A stretch of DNA of 64,000 nt. Source: CBDDKU01 sp965230375 (GTDB lineage: Bacteria > Bacteroidota > Bacteroidia > Flavobacteriales_D > Cryomorphaceae). Every line of letters starts with the position of its first letter. Within the stretch, counting starts at the first letter, position 1. A program made the position numbers and the translations under genes. Location: contig CBDDKU010000001.1 of NCBI GenBank assembly GCA_965230375.1, positions 18,506 to 82,505 on the forward strand. Direction: 5' to 3'. Shown piece by piece: positions 45,911-54,400 of the stretch. The notes beneath the pieces were generated by a model. That model was given only the letters and a program-made list of their open reading frames with translations. It ran no database searches and had not been told where the DNA came from.

Positions 45911-46846
45911 ATGAAAGAAGCTACATCTCATGTTTTCATGATGAGGCCTTTCGGTTTTAAGGCGAACCATCAAACGCTGAGCGACAACTTCTATCAAAGT
46001 GAAGGAGAAGAGCCCGGAGCTGAAATACAGAAGAAGGCAGAAGCTGAATTTGATGGATTGGTGAGCTTGCTGAGAGACCATCAAATAGAAGTTACGGTTT
46101 TTCAGGATGACGCCTACCCAGAAACCCCTGATGCTGTCTTTCCAAATAACTGGGTCTCTTTCCATGAAGATGGTAGGGTGTGTATGTACCCCATGAAGGC
46201 TCCGAATAGAAGAGGAGAGCGTCGGGAGGAGATATTCGATATCATAGCCGATGCATTCGGTTATGAAATCACAGAAGTAGAAGATTTTTCTGATTTCGAA
46301 AAAATCGATCTGTTTCTGGAAGGAACGGGTAGCATGGTGATTGACCGAAAAGAGAGTTTGGTGTTTGCGAATTTGAGCGAGCGCACTGATTACCACGTCC
46401 TCGAAGTTTTCTGTGAACGAATGAATTATGACTTCATCGTTTTTAGAGCGTTCCAAAAAGTGGGTGATGAAAAGAAGCCGATATACCACACTAACGTGAT
46501 GATGTCTGTTGGTCCAACATACGCCTTGCTTGGTACAGAGTCCATTCTGGACGCTAAGGATAGGGCTGCTGTTTTGGACACACTCAAGAAGTCAGGCCGA
46601 AAGATTATCGACTTGACAGAGAAACAACTCAACGCATTTGCAGGAAATGCACTGCACTTGGAAGGTAAGGATGGAAAGCCTTATTTGGTTATGAGTTCTG
46701 GAGCCTTTGAATCCCTTCGCCCAGATCAAACTCAAGCCATCGAAAAACATGCGCAAATAATCCATGCGCCATTACCAACAATAGAAAAGTACGGCGGAGG
46801 AAGTGCGAGATGTATGATCGCCGAAATATTTCTCCCCAAAAAATAA
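45911..46846 (+). CDS. ctlX: CtlX-like amidinotransferase-fold hydrolase (citrullinase-like)
   Basis: Guanidino-group modifying superfamily member. Residues include DAVFPNNWVSFH (key Asp, Asn), GTGSMVIDR, the His in NALHLEGKDG, and the terminal GGGSARCMIAEIFLP with the catalytic Cys. This set of motifs matches CtlX-type proteins, known to act on citrulline. The ATG at 45911 is chosen (frame open to 45872, which overlaps arginase). It lies four bases after the arginase stop and four before argS, so the three probably share a transcript. Citrulline hydrolysis gives ornithine, the same product as arginase, so the pair would channel arginine and citrulline to ornithine (inference). Confidence 0.85.
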   Translation: MKEATSHVFMMRPFGFKANHQTLSDNFYQSEGEEPGAEIQKKAEAEFDGLVSLLRDHQIEVTVFQDDAYPETPDAVFPNNWVSFHEDGRVCMYPMKAPNRRGERREEIFDIIADAFGYEITEVEDFSDFEKIDLFLEGTGSMVIDRKESLVFANLSERTDYHVLEVFCERMNYDFIVFRAFQKVGDEKKPIYHTNVMMSVGPTYALLGTESILDAKDRAAVLDTLKKSGRKIIDLTEKQLNAFAGNALHLEGKDGKPYLVMSSGAFESLRPDQTQAIEKHAQIIHAPLPTIEKYGGGSARCMIAEIFLPKK

Positions 46847-46850
46847 GAGA

Positions 46851-48629
46851 ATGCAAATCGAAGCAAAACTTAAAAAAGAAGTATCCAATGGAGTCAAAGA
46901 ACTCTTTGGAGCCGAATTGGCCGAAGACCAAATTCAAATTCAACCTACTCGTAAGGAGTTTGAAGGTGAGTTTACCATCGTTGTCTTCCCAATCGTTCGC
47001 TTTGCAAAGAAATCTCCAGAACAGACTGGTGAAGCACTGGGAGAATACCTTAAGAAATCCCTAGGCGAAGTTGAATCTTTCTCTACAGTAAAGGGTTTTC
47101 TCAACTTGAAAATGACTTCGGCCTTTTGGATCAAAGAATTAGAGTCAGAGCTTGGTCAGGAAAACTATGGTTTGAAAGAGCCCAACTCCAAGCCTTTGGT
47201 GATGGTGGAGTATTCTTCCCCTAACACCAATAAGCCGCTACACCTCGGGCACCTTCGAAATAACTTCCTGGGGTATTCTGTTGCCGAGATTCTCAAAGCC
47301 GAAGGGCATGAAGTGAAAAAAGTTCAGATCATCAACGATCGCGGGATTCATATCTGTAAATCGATGGTGGCCTGGAAGAAATTTGGTGAAGGAGAAACAC
47401 CAGAGCAAGCTGGTATGAAAGGCGATCACCTGGTAGGAAAGTACTACGTGAAGTTTGACCAGGCGTATAAAGCTGAAATTGCGGAATTAGTGGCTGGAGG
47501 TATGAGTCAAGAAGATGCCGAAGCCAAAGCTCCGCTGATGCTCGAAGCGAGAGACACCTTGAAGAAGTGGGAGGAAAAAGATGTGGAAACGTATAAGCTT
47601 TGGGAAACAATGAACGGGTGGGTATACGAAGGATTCGAGTCGACCTATAAGCGAATGGGGGTTGATTTTGATAAGCTCTACTACGAAAGCAATACTTGGA
47701 GTATTGGGAAGGACATTGCACTGGAAGCTGTTGAAAAAGGAATCTTTGAAAAGAGAGAAGATGGATCCGTTTGGGCTGATCTTACTGAAGATGGTTTAGA
47801 TCAAAAAATCATTTTGAGAAAAGATGGAACAGCTGTATACATGACGCAAGATATTGGTACAGCCATTCTTCGTTACCGAGATTTCCCTAGTCTCGAACAA
47901 CTTGTTTATACTGTTGGAAACGAGCAAGAGTACCACTTCAAGGTTCTTTTTATTCTTTTGGATAAGCTCGGGTATTCCTGGGCCAAAAACTGCTACCACC
48001 TATCGTATGGTATGGTTGAGCTTCCTGCTGGAAAGATGAAGTCTCGGGAGGGAACCGTTGTAGATGCCGACGATATTATGAATGCCATGGTTGAGACCGC
48101 CCAAGAGATTACAGAAGATCTAGGAAAGTTGGATGGACTCGAAACCGAAGAAAAGGAAGTGCTATACGAGAGTATTGGTCTTGCTGCATTGAAGTATTTT
48201 TTGCTACGTGTAGACCCTAAGAAAAACATGCTCTTCAATCCCGAGGAAAGTATTGACTTCGCTGGAAACACTGGTCCTTTCATTCAATACGCCCATGCAC
48301 GAATTCAATCGATTATCAGAAATTATGGAAAAGATGTCGAGAGTTTAAACGAAGTAGAAGTTTCCCAAGTAGAAAGAAGCCTTCAGTTTAAATTGTACAG
48401 TTTTCCAGATGTCATTGCTCAGGCTGCCGCCGAATACAGTCCAGCCTTGATCGCAAACTTCGTGTACGACTTGACCAAAGACTTCGGTTCGTTCTACCAG
48501 AACATGTCTATATTAAAAGCTGAGTCCGATGATTTGATTGCCTACCGCGTAGGTCTAGCCCAGATGACGGGGCGAGTAATTAAATCAAGTATGAAATTGC
48601 TGGGTATCTCGGTACCCGACAGAATGTAA
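46851..48629 (+). CDS. argS: Arginyl-tRNA synthetase
   Basis: Class I synthetase charging tRNA-Arg. The N-terminal additional domain starts MQIEAKLKKEV; YSSPNTNKPLHLGHLRNNF is the HIGH motif (HLGH). Insert domain between, then YGMVELPAGKMKSREG holds a KMSKS-like segment as in many ArgRS enzymes; the C-terminal DALR anticodon-binding domain ends at MLGI-type LLGISVPDRM. Length 592 is normal. It follows the arginase and ctlX genes, placing arginine use and arginine catabolism side by side. Confidence 0.96.
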   Translation: MQIEAKLKKEVSNGVKELFGAELAEDQIQIQPTRKEFEGEFTIVVFPIVRFAKKSPEQTGEALGEYLKKSLGEVESFSTVKGFLNLKMTSAFWIKELESELGQENYGLKEPNSKPLVMVEYSSPNTNKPLHLGHLRNNFLGYSVAEILKAEGHEVKKVQIINDRGIHICKSMVAWKKFGEGETPEQAGMKGDHLVGKYYVKFDQAYKAEIAELVAGGMSQEDAEAKAPLMLEARDTLKKWEEKDVETYKLWETMNGWVYEGFESTYKRMGVDFDKLYYESNTWSIGKDIALEAVEKGIFEKREDGSVWADLTEDGLDQKIILRKDGTAVYMTQDIGTAILRYRDFPSLEQLVYTVGNEQEYHFKVLFILLDKLGYSWAKNCYHLSYGMVELPAGKMKSREGTVVDADDIMNAMVETAQEITEDLGKLDGLETEEKEVLYESIGLAALKYFLLRVDPKKNMLFNPEESIDFAGNTGPFIQYAHARIQSIIRNYGKDVESLNEVEVSQVERSLQFKLYSFPDVIAQAAAEYSPALIANFVYDLTKDFGSFYQNMSILKAESDDLIAYRVGLAQMTGRVIKSSMKLLGISVPDRM

Positions 48630-48678
48630 AAGTCTATTAATTCTTATCTTCGCAGCCCGCTAAATAAGCCGAAATAAT

Positions 48679-50025
48679 ATGTTTGAAAATCTCACCGACA
48701 AATTTGATCGGGCCTTTAAAGTTTTAAAAGGTCAAGGTCAGATTACAGAAGTAAACGTAGCCGAAACGCTTAAAGAGGTAAGACGCGCACTTCTCGATGC
48801 TGATGTCAACTTTAAGATAGCCAAAGATTTTACCAACGAGGTAAAGGAAAAAGCGCTTGGTAGCGAAGTGCTCACAGCTGTTAAGCCTGGTCAGCTTCTG
48901 GTAAAAATCACCCAAGAGTCTCTTGCTGAGTTGATGGGTGGCGAGAATGAGGAGATAGACATTAAAGGTAACCCGGGAATCATCCTGATGTCGGGACTTC
49001 AAGGGTCTGGTAAAACCACTTTTTCAGGAAAGCTGGCAAACTACCTGAAGACTAAAAAGGGAAAGAATCCACTTCTCGTTGCTTGTGATGTCTATCGTCC
49101 TGCGGCCATCGATCAGCTGCATGTGGTTGGGGAGCAGATTGGAGTTGATGTATTCTCAAACAGAGAAGAAAAGAATCCCGTTGCTATCGCTCAGCAAGCT
49201 ATTCAGCATGCACGTAGTAATGGAAACAACGTTGTTATCGTCGATACTGCCGGACGTTTGGCAGTAGATGAGCAGATGATGACGGAAATCGCAGCGGTTA
49301 AAAAGGCGATCGATCCAACAGAAACTTTGTTTGTGGTTGATGCCATGACAGGGCAAGATGCGGTGAATACGGCGAAGGCCTTCAACGACCGTCTCGATTT
49401 TGACGGGGTTGTTTTGACAAAACTAGATGGAGATACGCGCGGTGGAGCTGCTATATCGATCAAGTCAGTAGTCAACAAACCGATTAAGTTTATTGGTACT
49501 GGTGAGAAGATGGAGGCGATCGATCTTTTCTACCCAAAGCGGATGGCTGATCGTATTCTGGGAATGGGAGATGTTGTTTCTCTTGTTGAAAAAGCCCAGG
49601 AGCAATACGATGAAGAGAAAGCTCGAAAGCTTCACAAGAAGATTGCCAAAAACGAATTCAACTTCAACGATTTCCTTGATCAAATCCAACAGATCAAGAA
49701 AATGGGGAATATGAAGGATTTGATGTCAATGATCCCAGGAATGGGTAAGGCAGTCAGAAATCTCGATATCGACGATGATGCATTCAAGGGTATTGAAGCC
49801 ATTATTCACTCGATGACCCCAGCTGAGCGAGACAATCACAAGATTTTGAATGGTAGCCGAAGAAAACGGATTGCCGCCGGAAGTGGTACTTCCATTCAAG
49901 ATGTCAACAAGCTCATCAAGCAGTTTGAAGAAACGCGCAAGATGATGCACTTGATGTCGAATAAGAAAAACATGGCAAACCTTATGCGCCAAATGGGCAA
50001 TATGAAGGGAATGCCTGGAATGTAA
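48679..50025 (+). CDS. ffh: Signal recognition particle protein Ffh
   Basis: The SRP GTPase that targets nascent inner-membrane and secreted proteins. N domain at 1-85; G domain with GLQGSGKTTFSGKLA (P-loop), DVYRPAAIDQL (I-box), DTAGRLAVDEQM (G3), TKLDGDTRGGAA (G4) and GTGEKMEAIDLF. The Met-rich M domain (about 300-448) with MGNMKDLMSMIPGMG and the SRP-RNA-binding GSGTSIQDVNKL ends with repeated Met-Gly-Met. Length 448 is normal. Its ATG lies 49 bases after argS, with a promoter-like TATCTTCG between. folD follows after three bases. Confidence 0.97.
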   Translation: MFENLTDKFDRAFKVLKGQGQITEVNVAETLKEVRRALLDADVNFKIAKDFTNEVKEKALGSEVLTAVKPGQLLVKITQESLAELMGGENEEIDIKGNPGIILMSGLQGSGKTTFSGKLANYLKTKKGKNPLLVACDVYRPAAIDQLHVVGEQIGVDVFSNREEKNPVAIAQQAIQHARSNGNNVVIVDTAGRLAVDEQMMTEIAAVKKAIDPTETLFVVDAMTGQDAVNTAKAFNDRLDFDGVVLTKLDGDTRGGAAISIKSVVNKPIKFIGTGEKMEAIDLFYPKRMADRILGMGDVVSLVEKAQEQYDEEKARKLHKKIAKNEFNFNDFLDQIQQIKKMGNMKDLMSMIPGMGKAVRNLDIDDDAFKGIEAIIHSMTPAERDNHKILNGSRRKRIAAGSGTSIQDVNKLIKQFEETRKMMHLMSNKKNMANLMRQMGNMKGMPGM

Positions 50026-50028
50026 GCT

Positions 50029-50904
50029 ATGATGGAGCCTAAGATTATCAGTGGAAACGCAACAGCAAAGGAGATTAAGGCAGAAATCGCTGCGACAGTA
50101 CAAAAGCGCAAAGAAGCTGGTTTAAAAGTGCCACATTTGGCTGCTGTACTCGTTGGTAATGACGGTGGAAGTGAGGCCTATGTTAATTACAAGGTGAAAG
50201 ATTGCGCTGAAGTTGGGTTTGAATCAACACTGGTTCGAAAAGAGTCAGATATTACCGAAGCAGAATTGCTCGATGTAGTTAACGATCTGAATGAGAACCC
50301 GGAAATTGATGGGTTTATTGTTCAGCTTCCACTTCCAGACCATATAGATGAGAGCAAGGTTTTGTTGGCCATTAACCCCGAAAAGGACGTTGATGGATTT
50401 CACCCATCAAACGTAGGCAGAATGGCTCTTGGACTTGACACTTTTAAGCCTGCCACACCACTTGGCATTGTAGAATTGCTCAAGCGAAACGACATTGATG
50501 TTTCAGGTAAGCACTGCGTCATTATCGGTCGAAGCCACATTGTCGGCTCTCCACTTAGTATCATGCTCTCGCAAAACGCTGGTGGTGCAAACGCCACGGT
50601 AACATTGTGTCACAGCCGTACTCAGAACATAGAAGAAATCACTAGGCAAGCAGATGTGCTTATCGCAGCAATAGGCAAACCTGGATACGTAACTGAAAGT
50701 ATGGTAAAAAATGGAGCCGTAGTTGTCGACGTAGGAACTACACGCGTACCCGACTCATCGAAAAAATCAGGTTTCGGTCTCAAGGGGGATGTCAAGTTTG
50801 ATGAGGTCTCTCCAAAATGCAGCGCCATTACACCAGTTCCAGGAGGAGTTGGCCCTATGACCAGAGTCGCTCTGCTTCTCAATACGCTACGGGCCGTTAG
50901 TTAA
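50029..50904 (+). CDS. folD: Bifunctional methylenetetrahydrofolate dehydrogenase/cyclohydrolase
   Basis: FolD interconverts 5,10-methylene- and 10-formyl-tetrahydrofolate. Motifs: the catalytic Lys in AYVNYKVKDCAEVG (Tyr-x3-Lys), VQLPLPDHID, NPEKDVDGFHP, and the NADP-binding GRSHIVGSP. The ending TPVPGGVGPMTRVALL is typical. Length 291 is normal. The start ATGATGG gives two possible Met codons. It directly follows ffh, and an 8-bp inverted repeat (50934-50961) lies after the stop. Confidence 0.96.
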   Translation: MMEPKIISGNATAKEIKAEIAATVQKRKEAGLKVPHLAAVLVGNDGGSEAYVNYKVKDCAEVGFESTLVRKESDITEAELLDVVNDLNENPEIDGFIVQLPLPDHIDESKVLLAINPEKDVDGFHPSNVGRMALGLDTFKPATPLGIVELLKRNDIDVSGKHCVIIGRSHIVGSPLSIMLSQNAGGANATVTLCHSRTQNIEEITRQADVLIAAIGKPGYVTESMVKNGAVVVDVGTTRVPDSSKKSGFGLKGDVKFDEVSPKCSAITPVPGGVGPMTRVALLLNTLRAVS

Positions 50905-50933
50905 GCTACTCACCAAGCTTTGTTAGAATTAGT

Positions 50934-50961
50934 CCAGCTCAATCTATAATGGATGAGCTGG
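50934..50961 (+). terminator. Inverted repeat after folD, possible terminator
   Basis: CCAGCTCA and its exact complement TGAGCTGG are separated by 12 bases. The repeat begins 30 bases after the folD stop. The following bases are only weakly T-rich, so it may be a weak or factor-dependent terminator, or an operator. It is the most stable element in the 99-base gap. Confidence 0.4.
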
Positions 50962-51003
50962 AGGGTTGTACTTTAGTTTTAATCAAGATCTAAAGAAACC
51001 AGT

Positions 51004-51537
51004 ATGGACTTAAACTCACCCGTTTTAGGAATAGGCGCACTCGTAAACCACCCAAGTTTTGGCGATGGTATTGTTATAGGCATCAACACATCTACAATGG
51101 ACGTGTTTTTTCAAGGAGAAGGAGAAAGAGAAATCTCTAGGTCATTTGAAGGACTAAAAGTGAAGGAGTCACCGAGAGATGCAGACAATAGCTTTGAGTT
51201 GGATACATTGGAACGAACTCTCAAGAAGGTGCTTCGCGACTTTGAAATGATTCAATTCCCAGTGGAATTAGGATCTAAATGGGAAGGGGGGAAACTCGTT
51301 ATGCATCCATCCAATCCAGACTTGCAGGGAAAAGAAATTCCTATCGAGACATTCTTTCACAAAATAGTCATGGTTAGAGACCGACTTCGAGTTTTGGAAC
51401 AGAATATAAATAGCCATGAGAAGCTCAGTGATACTGACAAGGTTCACCTTCAGCAGTATGTGAGTAGAATTTACGGTAGCTTGACAACTTTCAACGTCCT
51501 TTTTGCTGACAAGGAAGATTATTTTTCTAGCAAGTAG
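51004..51537 (+). CDS. Conserved small protein with Tudor/KOW-like start, unknown function
   Basis: A 177-residue protein. Residues 10-47 (GALVNHPSFGDGIVIGI) look like the hydrophobic-Gly-rich small beta barrel found at the end of UvrD-type helicases and in other Tudor-like modules. Residues 60-175 are mostly helical and charged. No catalytic motif or signal peptide. It lies alone between folD and the structured RNA candidate. I do not recognise it; a nucleic-acid or protein adapter role is a possibility from the N-terminal fold only. Confidence 0.65.
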   Translation: MDLNSPVLGIGALVNHPSFGDGIVIGINTSTMDVFFQGEGEREISRSFEGLKVKESPRDADNSFELDTLERTLKKVLRDFEMIQFPVELGSKWEGGKLVMHPSNPDLQGKEIPIETFFHKIVMVRDRLRVLEQNINSHEKLSDTDKVHLQQYVSRIYGSLTTFNVLFADKEDYFSSK

Positions 51538-51566
51538 ATTTCCTTTTTAATCTAGTTTGAAAAGAG

Positions 51567-51574
51567 TAATTTTG
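51567..51574 (+). promoter_or_regulatory. Candidate -7 box (TAATTTTG) upstream of the structured RNA
   Basis: An exact TAnnTTTG match, predicting transcription from about 51580. No TTTG is found at the usual -33 spacing. It lies just upstream of the structured stretch 51581-51717. Confidence 0.38.
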
Positions 51575-51579
51575 CTTCT

Positions 51580-51770
51580 AAAGGGATGTAAACGAACTCC
51601 CGTGCGAGAATAATAAGTTTGAAAAACTAACAAGATTAAAATTGGTTCGAAGCTCGGAATAATGATGGCGGGCCTCGGTTCACTTATGTGAGCTTCTTGC
51701 TTAGGCAAGACGAGAGGATTACAAAGTTATTCTGGCAGATCCATTCATGTCGTTTAGAGTTTTTCTAAAC
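51580..51770 (+). ncRNA. Candidate structured RNA upstream of queE
   Basis: Between the small conserved gene and queE. Nested complementary elements are visible: CCCG (51599-51602) with CGGG (51669-51672); CGAG (51605-51608) with CTCG (51653-51656); a hairpin AGTTT/AAACT (51616-51628). Then comes a compact three-way junction: outer stem CCTCG (51673-51677) with CGAGAGG (51711-51717), enclosing two 6-bp hairpins with 4-base loops at 51678-51693 and 51695-51710. A 7-bp inverted repeat, GTTTAGA/TCTAAAC, ends it at 51752-51770. It is followed by queE, so it may be a leader, though it does not resemble a preQ1 riboswitch. No tRNA or known class was recognised. Ends are estimates. Confidence 0.45.
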
Positions 51771-51807
51771 CATGGTCTCGCACGGGTTTCCCTTTTTCAA
51801 TCAGCCC

Positions 51808-52440
51808 ATGCATTCCCCAGAACTTTCACAAACACTATCCAAAGATGTACTTCCTGTTATGGAGTCGTTCTACACCATTCAAGGTGAAGGAGCATTCACA
51901 GGTCAAGCTGCGTACTTTATTCGGCTAGGTGGATGCGATGTGGGCTGTGTCTGGTGCGATGTAAAGGAGAGTTGGGATGCAGAGGTGCATCCAAAGGTGA
52001 AGGTGGAAAAATTGGTTACGGATGCAAAGGCTTCTGGAACGCAAATTGTTGTCGTAACAGGTGGCGAGCCTGCTATGCATGATCTCACTGTGTTGACTCA
52101 AGAATTGAAAAATGCAGGGCTGAGAACGCATATCGAGACCTCAGGAGCTCATGCATTAACAGGTACTTGGGACTGGGTTTGTTTCTCGCCTAAAAAATTT
52201 AAAGCTCCACTTCCCGTTGTTTATGAGCAAGCGAATGAACTCAAGGTTGTCGTATATAATAAGCACGATTTTAAATGGGCTGAAACTCATCGCGAAATGC
52301 TCCGTAAAGATTGTTTGTTTTATCTTCAACCTGAGTGGGAACGCTCAAACCAAATGTTGCCTTTAATCATAGACTATGTCAAAGAAAACCCTCACTGGAA
52401 AATCTCTCTTCAAACCCACAAATTCATGGACATTCCGTAG
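51808..52440 (+). CDS. queE: 7-carboxy-7-deazaguanine synthase QueE (radical SAM)
   Basis: Radical SAM enzyme in the queuosine/preQ0 pathway. The N-terminus reads MESFYTIQGEGAFTGQAAYFIRLGGC, with the iron-sulfur cluster motif CDVGCVWCD (Cys-x3-Cys-x2-Cys) and the VTGGEPAMHD block. Later LHIETSGA-like (THIETSGAHA) and QTHKFMDIP are as in QueE. The ATG at 51808 fits the family better than the one at 51772, which falls on the preceding inverted repeat. Length about 210 is normal. The next gene overlaps it by 65 bases if it starts at its first ATG. Confidence 0.9.
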   Translation: MHSPELSQTLSKDVLPVMESFYTIQGEGAFTGQAAYFIRLGGCDVGCVWCDVKESWDAEVHPKVKVEKLVTDAKASGTQIVVVTGGEPAMHDLTVLTQELKNAGLRTHIETSGAHALTGTWDWVCFSPKKFKAPLPVVYEQANELKVVVYNKHDFKWAETHREMLRKDCLFYLQPEWERSNQMLPLIIDYVKENPHWKISLQTHKFMDIP

Positions 52441-54400
52441 CAATTTGTGGAGGAATGCACTAGGCTTATTGCTAGCTTTTTTATTCTCAATTCCAACTGC
52501 CTTTTCTCAAGAATACACTTCTACAAATAAGAAGGCGCTGAGTGCGTATGAAAATGCTCAATCGGCATTTAACGCCCGCAACTACGAGTTGGTTCTTGCA
52601 TATGTAGACGAAGCGGTCGATCGCGATCCGCAGTTCATTGAAGCATTTCTCCTGAAGTTCGAAGCTTATGTGGAAATGGACGATTTAGCTAATGCTGAAA
52701 TGGCCCTTGAAGATGCATTGGCCATTAACCCAGATTTCTTCCGCAATGCCTGGTATTTCTTGGCTGAAATCGAAATGGAGTTTGGAAAATACCACGAAGC
52801 TGAACCTCACTACAAGAAGTTTCTCACCTACAGAAATTTGAATCCAGATTTCGTTGAATGGACCAATTTGCAGATCAAGAAGTGCAACTACGCTATAGTT
52901 GCTAAGCAAAAGCCGGTTCCATTTGAACCTTTGAATATGGGGGAGGCGATAAACTCTCCAATGCCGGAGTATTACCCAACGGTAACAGCAGATGATCAGT
53001 CTTTTATTTTCACCAGACTCATAGATGACAATAGATCATTTCAAGGAAAAAACGAAAACTTCTATCAAAGCAATAAACGCGATGGATCTTGGTTTCCAGC
53101 ATTTCCGTTGAGCGAGATTAATACCGAATACAATGAAGGTGCGCCAGCCATTTCAGGTGATGGTCAAACTTTGGTTTTTACCGGATGTGAGTTGATGGGG
53201 GAGTATGGAGCTGGAAGAACGGGTTATGGCTCTTGTGATCTTTTTGTTTCAGAAAATGTTGGTGGTGTATGGACCACACCGGTTAACCTTGGTGAACCGA
53301 TCAATTCGCGTTATTGGGAAACTCAACCTAGCTTGTCTGCCGATGGAATGGAGCTCTACTTCCTAAGAGGATTACCCTCACGTGGAGAAGGAATGAAAGA
53401 GCAGGACATCTATATGGCTAGAAAGAGAAAGGACGGTACTTGGACAGACCCAAAGAGATTGACTTCAAAGATTAATACAAAGTTTCGAGAAGAGTCTGTC
53501 TTGATACACCCTGATGGTAAGACACTTTACTTCTCTTCAGAAGGTCACCCTGGAATGGGAGGTCTTGACCTTTATGTTTCAACAAAAGATGATTCTGGAA
53601 GATGGCAAACTCCGGTAAATTTAGGCTACCCGATCAATACTCATACCGATGAAAACAGTCTCTTAGTTGGTGCCGATGGACAAATCGCCTATTTCGCATC
53701 TGATCGCGAAGGTGGTTTTGGAGATATGGATCTCTATAAGTTTGATTTGCATGAAGGTGTGCGTGCTGTTCCGGTAACCTACGCCAAAGGCCGCATCAAA
53801 GACGCTGATACTGGGGAACCAGTTGTTGCTGACATTCGACTCACCGATTTGAATAATCGCAATTTCAAAAAGCACTTCCGAAGCAATAAATCATCTGGAG
53901 AGTTTACGATTGCTTTGAATGCGGGAGATCACTACGGGGCTACTGTTATAGCCCCTGGATATTTGATTCACTCGGAAGCGTTCACTGTCCCTGACGCGAG
54001 CAACTTCAAGGCTTATGCTGTGGATGTTGAACTACACAAAGTGAAAGAGGGCTCGACAGTCATACTACAAAACATTTATTTCGGTGTAGATAGTGATAGT
54101 TTGACTCAACACTCAGTACCTGAGTTGCGAGAACTTGGAGCTTTTCTTGAAGCAAATCCAGAGTTGGTTGTAGAGATTGGAGGACACACCGATAATACAG
54201 GCGATGCGGAATACAATAAAGAGTTGTCATTGAGAAGAGCAGAAGCTGTAAAAGAGTACATCGTACTAAGACAAGGCATCGAACCAGAGCGCATCAAGAC
54301 GAAGGGATATGGTGCCGATAAGCCCGTTTCATCAAACGATACAGAAGAAGGAAAGGCTGAAAACAGACGAACGGAATTTAAAATTGTGGGAATGATTTAA
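52376..54400 (+). CDS. OmpA-family protein with TPR and PD40 repeats
   Basis: An outer membrane-associated protein. A signal-type hydrophobic stretch (WRNALGLLLAFLFSIPTAFSQ) starts near residue 26. TPR-like helices occupy about 55-165. Then five WD40-like PD40 blades of the form EGAPAISGDGQTLVF and DENSLLVGADGQIAYFAS (about 190-470), a carboxypeptidase-regulatory-like domain (about 480-560), and a C-terminal OmpA peptidoglycan-binding domain with IGGHTDNTGDAEYN and LSLRRAEAVKEYI. Domain order is typical of a Bacteroidota OmpA protein group, some linked to gliding or surface structures. The ATG at 52376 overlaps queE by 65 bases; a later TTG at 52445 is also possible. Confidence 0.88.
   Translation: MSKKTLTGKSLFKPTNSWTFRSNLWRNALGLLLAFLFSIPTAFSQEYTSTNKKALSAYENAQSAFNARNYELVLAYVDEAVDRDPQFIEAFLLKFEAYVEMDDLANAEMALEDALAINPDFFRNAWYFLAEIEMEFGKYHEAEPHYKKFLTYRNLNPDFVEWTNLQIKKCNYAIVAKQKPVPFEPLNMGEAINSPMPEYYPTVTADDQSFIFTRLIDDNRSFQGKNENFYQSNKRDGSWFPAFPLSEINTEYNEGAPAISGDGQTLVFTGCELMGEYGAGRTGYGSCDLFVSENVGGVWTTPVNLGEPINSRYWETQPSLSADGMELYFLRGLPSRGEGMKEQDIYMARKRKDGTWTDPKRLTSKINTKFREESVLIHPDGKTLYFSSEGHPGMGGLDLYVSTKDDSGRWQTPVNLGYPINTHTDENSLLVGADGQIAYFASDREGGFGDMDLYKFDLHEGVRAVPVTYAKGRIKDADTGEPVVADIRLTDLNNRNFKKHFRSNKSSGEFTIALNAGDHYGATVIAPGYLIHSEAFTVPDASNFKAYAVDVELHKVKEGSTVILQNIYFGVDSDSLTQHSVPELRELGAFLEANPELVVEIGGHTDNTGDAEYNKELSLRRAEAVKEYIVLRQGIEPERIKTKGYGADKPVSSNDTEEGKAENRRTEFKIVGMI

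Noticed and set aside
51640..51665. A TTCGAA segment like the T-loop of a tRNA
   Set aside because: No acceptor stem or anticodon arm can be paired around it.
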